Below, piece by piece: positions 15,187-19,072 of a stretch of DNA of 19,072 nucleotides. The translations under genes and the position numbers were made by a program. How positions within the stretch are numbered: the stretch's first letter is position 1; every line of letters begins with the position of its first letter. The notes below the pieces were generated by a model. That model made no database searches. It was not told the origin of the DNA and worked only from the letters and a program-made list of their open reading frames with translations. The DNA comes from Brumimicrobium sp965659845 (GTDB lineage Bacteria; Bacteroidota; Bacteroidia; Flavobacteriales_D; Crocinitomicaceae): contig CBFHXS010000047.1 of assembly GCA_965659845.1 (NCBI GenBank), positions 1 to 19,072 on the forward strand, in the 5' to 3' direction.

Positions 15187-16548
15187 CTAAACTACTCCTT
15201 GATCAATCATTGAATCAGCAACCTTCACAAATCCTGCTAGGTTAGCTCCTTTTACATAGTCAACATGACCGTGCTCATCTCTACCGTACTTTACACATTG
15301 CTGGTGAATGTCAGCCATGATCGTTTTAAGACGCTCATCAACTTCTTCTCTAGACCAACTAAGACGTAATGAGTTCTGAGACATTTCAAGTCCAGAAGTT
15401 GCAACACCTCCAGCGTTAGCAGCCTTACCAGGTGCGAACAAAACTTTGTGCTCCTCAAATACTTCTATTGCTTCAGGAGTACTAGGCATATTCGCCCCTT
15501 CTCCAACAATCTTAACACCTTTTTCAACTAATTTTTTCGCATCCTCTCCATTCAACTCATTCTGAGTTGCACAAGGAACTGCGATATCTGCACTCGTAGG
15601 TACATTCCAAGAACGTTCACCTTCAAAGAACTGCATATCTGGATAAGCATCAGCTAACTCAGATATTCTTCCTCTCTTCACATTTTTCAACTCCTTAATA
15701 TAATCAAGGTGCTCAGAGTGAATTCCTTCAGGAGCAAATACATATCCAGATGAATCTGAAACAGATAAAACCTTACCTCCTAATTGAAGCACTTTTTCAA
15801 TCGCATATTGTGAAACGTTACCAGAACCTGAAATGATAACAGATTTTCCTCTTAAATTATCACCAACTCTTTCCAGCATGTTCTGAATAAAGTAGATCGC
15901 ACCATAACCAGTTGCTTCAGGACGAATCAAAGATCCACCCCAGTTTTGACCTTTACCAGTCAATACTCCTGTAAACTCATTACGAATACGCTTGTACTGT
16001 CCAAACATATAACCAATCTCTCTACCACCTACTCCGATGTCTCCAGCAGGTACATCTGTGTCAGGACCAATATGTCTTGAAAGTTCAGTCATAAATGACT
16101 GACAGAAACGCATCACTTCATTATCTGACTTCCCTTTAGGATCAAAATCAGAACCTCCTTTACCACCTCCCATTGGAAGAGTTGTTAAAGAGTTTTTAAA
16201 GATTTGCTCAAATCCTAAGAACTTTAAAATTGAAAGGTTTACTGAAGGGTGAAAACGAAGTCCACCTTTGTACGGTCCTATCGCCGAATTAAATTCAACA
16301 CGATAACCACGGTTAACTTGTGATTTACCATTATCATCCATCCATGGTACACGGAAAATGATTGTTCTCTCAGGCTCAACGATCCTTTCCAAAATATTAT
16401 GTTCATCATATTTTGGGTTCTCAGCGATAAAAGGTATTACTGTTTCAGCAACCTCTTCTACTGCCTGTAGAAACTCTTCTTCGTGTGCACCTTTTGCCTT
16501 CATGCCCTCCATGAATGCGTCAATTCGATCTTGATATTTATTGGACAT
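15187..16548 (-). CDS. gdhA: Glutamate dehydrogenase, NADP-type
   Basis: The product has 453 residues and is a hexameric-type glutamate dehydrogenase interconverting 2-oxoglutarate plus ammonium and glutamate. Catalytic residues known from the Clostridium symbiosum enzyme are present at a constant offset of five: K94 in GPYKGGLRFHPSVN, K118 in IFKNSL, K130 in PMGGGKGGSDFDPKG, and D170 in VPAGDIGVGG. The nucleotide fold is marked by GSGNVSQYA at 241-249, and SDSSG at about 264-268 resembles NADP-using GdhA of enterobacteria, so NADP is the likely cofactor and ammonium assimilation the likely direction. It is a single-gene unit with its own -7 box and terminator, separated from porQ by 88 bases. 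Confidence 0.97.
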   Translation of the reverse strand: MSNKYQDRIDAFMEGMKAKGAHEEEFLQAVEEVAETVIPFIAENPKYDEHNILERIVEPERTIIFRVPWMDDNGKSQVNRGYRVEFNSAIGPYKGGLRFHPSVNLSILKFLGFEQIFKNSLTTLPMGGGKGGSDFDPKGKSDNEVMRFCQSFMTELSRHIGPDTDVPAGDIGVGGREIGYMFGQYKRIRNEFTGVLTGKGQNWGGSLIRPEATGYGAIYFIQNMLERVGDNLRGKSVIISGSGNVSQYAIEKVLQLGGKVLSVSDSSGYVFAPEGIHSEHLDYIKELKNVKRGRISELADAYPDMQFFEGERSWNVPTSADIAVPCATQNELNGEDAKKLVEKGVKIVGEGANMPSTPEAIEVFEEHKVLFAPGKAANAGGVATSGLEMSQNSLRLSWSREEVDERLKTIMADIHQQCVKYGRDEHGHVDYVKGANLAGFVKVADSMIDQGVV

Positions 16549-16574
16549 ATTTATTATAGTTTACTATCTACTAG

Positions 16575-16582
16575 CAAAAGTA
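16575..16582 (-). promoter_or_regulatory. Probable -7 box of gdhA
   Basis: Read on the minus strand the sequence is TACTTTTG, an exact TAnnTTTG match, 26 bases before the gdhA ATG. No TTG is apparent at the -33 position. The same octamer is used in the promoter at 6377-6384. Confidence 0.55.
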
Positions 16583-16636
16583 ATAATATTTTAAAATTAG
16601 AGGATATACTTAGACATAAACACATCCAAGAATAGA

Positions 16637-17671
16637 TCACTTTTTCCACTTGTCGAAATCGGTACGTAGCGTAAGTATATTATTAAATCCAGCGCTTGAA
16701 AAAATATAGAGTCCGTAATCTACTGTGAATCGTTTAAAATTAAGACCAGCGCCGAATGAAAAGCCCCCCATTCCTGGGCGATTTTGCACTAACATTTGTC
16801 TTCTTTGGTGATAATCGAATGCTCCTCTAATTCTTAATGTCTCGCCAGCCAACACTTCAACCTGAAATAGAAAATGCCTGGCTAACTTCTCTCCAAATCC
16901 AGCTACTGGCACAGGGACCTCCTCCCCCGTTAATGGATCTATTGTTGGTTCTAATGTTGGATCATTGTATGTTAGGTCCCATTGGTTTAAATGATGAGCA
17001 ACAATAGAAACTCTGAAAGGAGCATGTTCCAACTTATGTGAAATACCCATCATTGCTTGTGTAGGCAAAGCGGTTCTATTGTCTTCTGTATATGTTTTCA
17101 ACTGCACACCTGCATTTCTTATTACCGCTGAAACTGTCGTTCTTTCATTCTTAGAAATGTAAATACCTCCTAAGTCTAATCCTAGCCCTAAAGAGCTATA
17201 GGATTCCAATTGAGACCAAATAATATTAAATGTGGCACCTATAGAAATGCGTGGATTAAGTCGTCGCGCAAAACTCCCACCCAAGACAAAATCTCCAGCT
17301 GAAAAAGTGCCTATCGTTTGACCTGTCTCATCTGTTCGATCCATTTGTCCGTAAGCAACATATCTTAAGTGAGCAGCACCTGTTCCTTTACGTTTGAAAT
17401 GTCTGCCATAAGAAATCATCCCATGGTTTATACCTCCAGCATGTAAAGCTTGATTAAAACCAATTGAGTTGTGCATGCGCTCATTGAAAGAAGCCGGGTT
17501 AAACACTCCCATATTCACATCATCATCGTATGTAGTAATTAACTTCCTTCCTAAGGCTGCAGATCTAGCATTATAGGTCATTTCCAAAAAAGGAAAAACT
17601 TTCATACCACCTGTTTGACTGAGTGATGTAAAAATGATAAAAAAGATACCGACAGCTACTGCAAATTTCAT
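16637..17671 (-). CDS. porQ: Type IX secretion system protein PorQ
   Basis: The product is a 344-residue outer-membrane beta-barrel with a signal peptide of about 19 residues ending SLSQ. The mature N-terminus has the PorQ pattern: a GG start, PFLEMTYNARSAALGRKLIT, the acidic DDDVNMGVFNPASFN segment, then alternating barrel strands such as GGINHGMISYGRHF and GTFSAGDFVLGGSFA. PorQ is required in species with type IX secretion, where it works with PorZ and PorU in anchoring cargo at the surface. This assignment comes from remembered family features; the related FadL-like PorV is longer and differs in these segments. It lies 55 bases after the YfcE-type gene on the same strand. A TATATTTA (17699-17692, minus strand) resembles a -7 box, so it may also have its own promoter. 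Confidence 0.85.
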   Translation of the reverse strand: MKFAVAVGIFFIIFTSLSQTGGMKVFPFLEMTYNARSAALGRKLITTYDDDVNMGVFNPASFNERMHNSIGFNQALHAGGINHGMISYGRHFKRKGTGAAHLRYVAYGQMDRTDETGQTIGTFSAGDFVLGGSFARRLNPRISIGATFNIIWSQLESYSSLGLGLDLGGIYISKNERTTVSAVIRNAGVQLKTYTEDNRTALPTQAMMGISHKLEHAPFRVSIVAHHLNQWDLTYNDPTLEPTIDPLTGEEVPVPVAGFGEKLARHFLFQVEVLAGETLRIRGAFDYHQRRQMLVQNRPGMGGFSFGAGLNFKRFTVDYGLYIFSSAGFNNILTLRTDFDKWKK

Positions 17672-17726
17672 AGATAATGATTCAACGGTGGTAAATATAA
17701 AAAATTGTTAAATTGACTGAATTTAT

Positions 17727-18233
17727 TTAATCCAACTTTCGTTTCCTATCAAATTCAATGACTTCCATATTCTGAATTTTAGCATTGACAAGATCAAACC
17801 GAAGCATTGTTTTTGTCTTATGAAATCCATGATCACCACATGCTCCTGGATTTAGCCACAAGCATTGAAACCGCTTATCAGGCTTAACCATAAGTATATG
17901 CGAATGACCACATACTATAATATCAGGAGCAGCTTTCTTAGCCAACTCTTCAAGTAAAGGTTTTGAGTATTTACCCGGTTTACCCGCTATATGAGTCATT
18001 AAAACTCTTACCCCTTCACGTTCGAACCATTCATGCTCGTTTAATTCCTGTTTAACAGGACCATGATCAATATTACCAAAAACTGCTTTTACTGGTGCCC
18101 AACACTCTAAAGTTCGGATAACTTTAAAATCACCTATATCTCCCGCATGCCATATTTCATCAACATCTTCTGTGTATTTTTCAATTCTATAATCTACAAC
18201 ATCATGTGTATCAGAAAGTAATAAGATTTTCAT
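17727..18233 (-). CDS. YfcE/MJ0936-type metallophosphoesterase
   Basis: The product is a 168-residue soluble phosphodiesterase of the calcineurin-like fold. The metal-site motifs are all visible and in order: D8-T-H10, G31-D32, G53-N54, H81 in MTHIAGKPG, and CGHSH with H110 and H112. Length is normal for YfcE/MJ0936-like proteins, which cleave phosphodiester bonds in small model substrates; the natural substrate is unknown. A preceding WHAGD and following NPGACG are also usual in the group. It is unrelated in architecture to the membrane-bound phosphoesterase at 10024-11268. It lies upstream of porQ on the same strand and diverges from the secreted-protein gene at 18330. Confidence 0.93.
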   Translation of the reverse strand: MKILLLSDTHDVVDYRIEKYTEDVDEIWHAGDIGDFKVIRTLECWAPVKAVFGNIDHGPVKQELNEHEWFEREGVRVLMTHIAGKPGKYSKPLLEELAKKAAPDIIVCGHSHILMVKPDKRFQCLWLNPGACGDHGFHKTKTMLRFDLVNAKIQNMEVIEFDRKRKLD

Positions 18234-18329
18234 TCTACAAAGTCATTTTTAATTGAAACTCTGAAAATCAAGATTACGAAAACAATAACCAATTTTCACT
18301 ATTTTTACCCAAAATAAAATCCTAACGCT

Positions 18330-19072
18330 ATGAAATTTTTCTTTTTGGTATCCATTCTTAGTATTATCCATTTTTCTTTTTCTCAAAGCTCTTATAGTAT
18401 TTCTGAACTAGAACCTACCAAGGGTAAAACAAAAGGTTCTAAATTTGTTGGGATTGACGAAGATGGGTTCATCTACACTTTAAGTATAAAGAGCACTTAT
18501 ATCGTTATTACCTCTCTTACAAAATCGTATTTGAAAGTATTCAATGCAAATACAGGTAAAATACATGCTGAAGTTCCTTTGGAGGGATCGAAAGAATTAA
18601 AAAGTAGAGGTTATGAATACTTGAGCCTGCGATTTATTGATGGTAAACCGACAGTTATTTGTAAGGAAATCAAAAGTGATAAACCAGAAAAATATTACGG
18701 TATAAACATTAATAACAAAGGTCGTCTAATAGGAGACCTATTTGAAGTTGGAGTTTCTGGAGATTGTTCTGGATTTGGAAGAAGAGGAAAGTCCTTTTTC
18801 TCCGGAGTATACCAATTTAAGGGTGAAAACGGTGAGGCTACTTTTATTTCTAATGTTACTTGCCGAAAAGATGAATTAAAAACGTACAGAGTTCTAGAAT
18901 TAGGAAAGGATTTGGAAGTTGAAAATACATTCACTTTTAAGTTAAGTTTCGACGCGGTTAGTGGGCTTTCATACGAACGTGGAAAAGGTGATGATTATTC
19001 TTACCTTAAAGTTCAAACTAGAGACAAAAAAGATGTTGACGGAAAACTATTTAAAAGGTGGGTTACAACTCA
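18330..19072 (+). CDS. Secreted protein of unknown function, C-terminus beyond the window
   Basis: This open frame runs from ATG at 18330 to the right edge without a stop (247 complete codons). The first 19 residues are a clear Bacteroidota signal peptide (MKFFFLVSILSIIHFSFSQ). The mature part begins with SSYSISELEPTKGKTKGSKF, then shows alternating short strands and turns such as GIDEDGFIYTL, LKVFNANTGKI and GININNKGRLIG, which suggests a beta-rich, possibly propeller-like fold. I do not recognise the family. The gene diverges from the YfcE-type gene with a 96-base gap; a TATTTTTA at 18300-18307 is a near-match to the -7 box. Whether it ends in a type IX sorting domain cannot be seen. Confidence 0.85.
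   Translation, partial: MKFFFLVSILSIIHFSFSQSSYSISELEPTKGKTKGSKFVGIDEDGFIYTLSIKSTYIVITSLTKSYLKVFNANTGKIHAEVPLEGSKELKSRGYEYLSLRFIDGKPTVICKEIKSDKPEKYYGININNKGRLIGDLFEVGVSGDCSGFGRRGKSFFSGVYQFKGENGEATFISNVTCRKDELKTYRVLELGKDLEVENTFTFKLSFDAVSGLSYERGKGDDYSYLKVQTRDKKDVDGKLFKRWVTT

Noticed and set aside
18695..18934. Minus-strand open frame of 79 codons
   Set aside because: It lies inside the longer plus-strand secreted-protein gene, which has a signal peptide and an uninterrupted frame.
1..19072. A new defence, mobile or biosynthetic system
   Set aside because: Nearly all genes match known housekeeping families in tight, same-strand operons; no integrase, transposase, repeat array, toxin-antitoxin pair or compositional break was seen.

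Overview
The window looks like ordinary chromosome from a Bacteroidota bacterium, most likely a flavobacterial-type lineage. The DNA is AT-rich and the genes lack obvious Shine-Dalgarno sites. Several upstream regions carry the Bacteroidota promoter pattern (TTG, about 20 bases, TAnnTTTG). A gene for PorQ, a type IX secretion component found only in this phylum, is present. LpxB and an OstA/LptA-like protein indicate a lipid A outer membrane. I saw no tRNA, rRNA, CRISPR array, transposase, prophage gene or defence system, and no intergenic gap longer than 300 bases.

Layout. (1) Positions 1-2542, minus strand: surE, a small three-helix membrane protein, lpxB and the 5' end of a SpoIID/LytB-domain gene whose natural start region contains a stop codon. 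(2) 2664-6329, plus strand: a promoter, then a tightly packed operon of a DinB-fold protein, an NlpC/P60 peptidase, an NAD-dependent sugar-nucleotide epimerase/dehydratase and glyA, closed by a strong intrinsic terminator. (3) 6354-11268, plus strand: a promoter, fumarylacetoacetase, a bifunctional Rel (p)ppGpp synthetase/hydrolase starting with GTG, and a membrane-anchored metallophosphoesterase. (4) 11399-15135, plus strand: a fur-family regulator, a STAS-domain protein, purA and an OstA-like protein, joined by 4-base overlaps or direct abutment. (5) 15134-18233, minus strand: gdhA with its own promoter and a shared or bidirectional terminator, then porQ and a YfcE-type phosphodiesterase. 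(6) 18330 to the right edge, plus strand: the start of a secreted protein I do not recognise.

Most genes serve housekeeping functions: envelope building (lpxB, OstA-like, NlpC/P60, epimerase), one-carbon, purine, nitrogen and aromatic amino-acid metabolism (glyA, purA, gdhA, fumarylacetoacetase), and global control (rel, fur, STAS). I found no convincing new multi-gene system. The points most worth a second look are the nonsense codon at the start of the SpoIID-like gene, the Fur protein that has lost three of the four structural-zinc cysteines, the internal Tat-like motif in the phosphoesterase, and a pair of inverted DnaA-box-like sequences upstream of fur.
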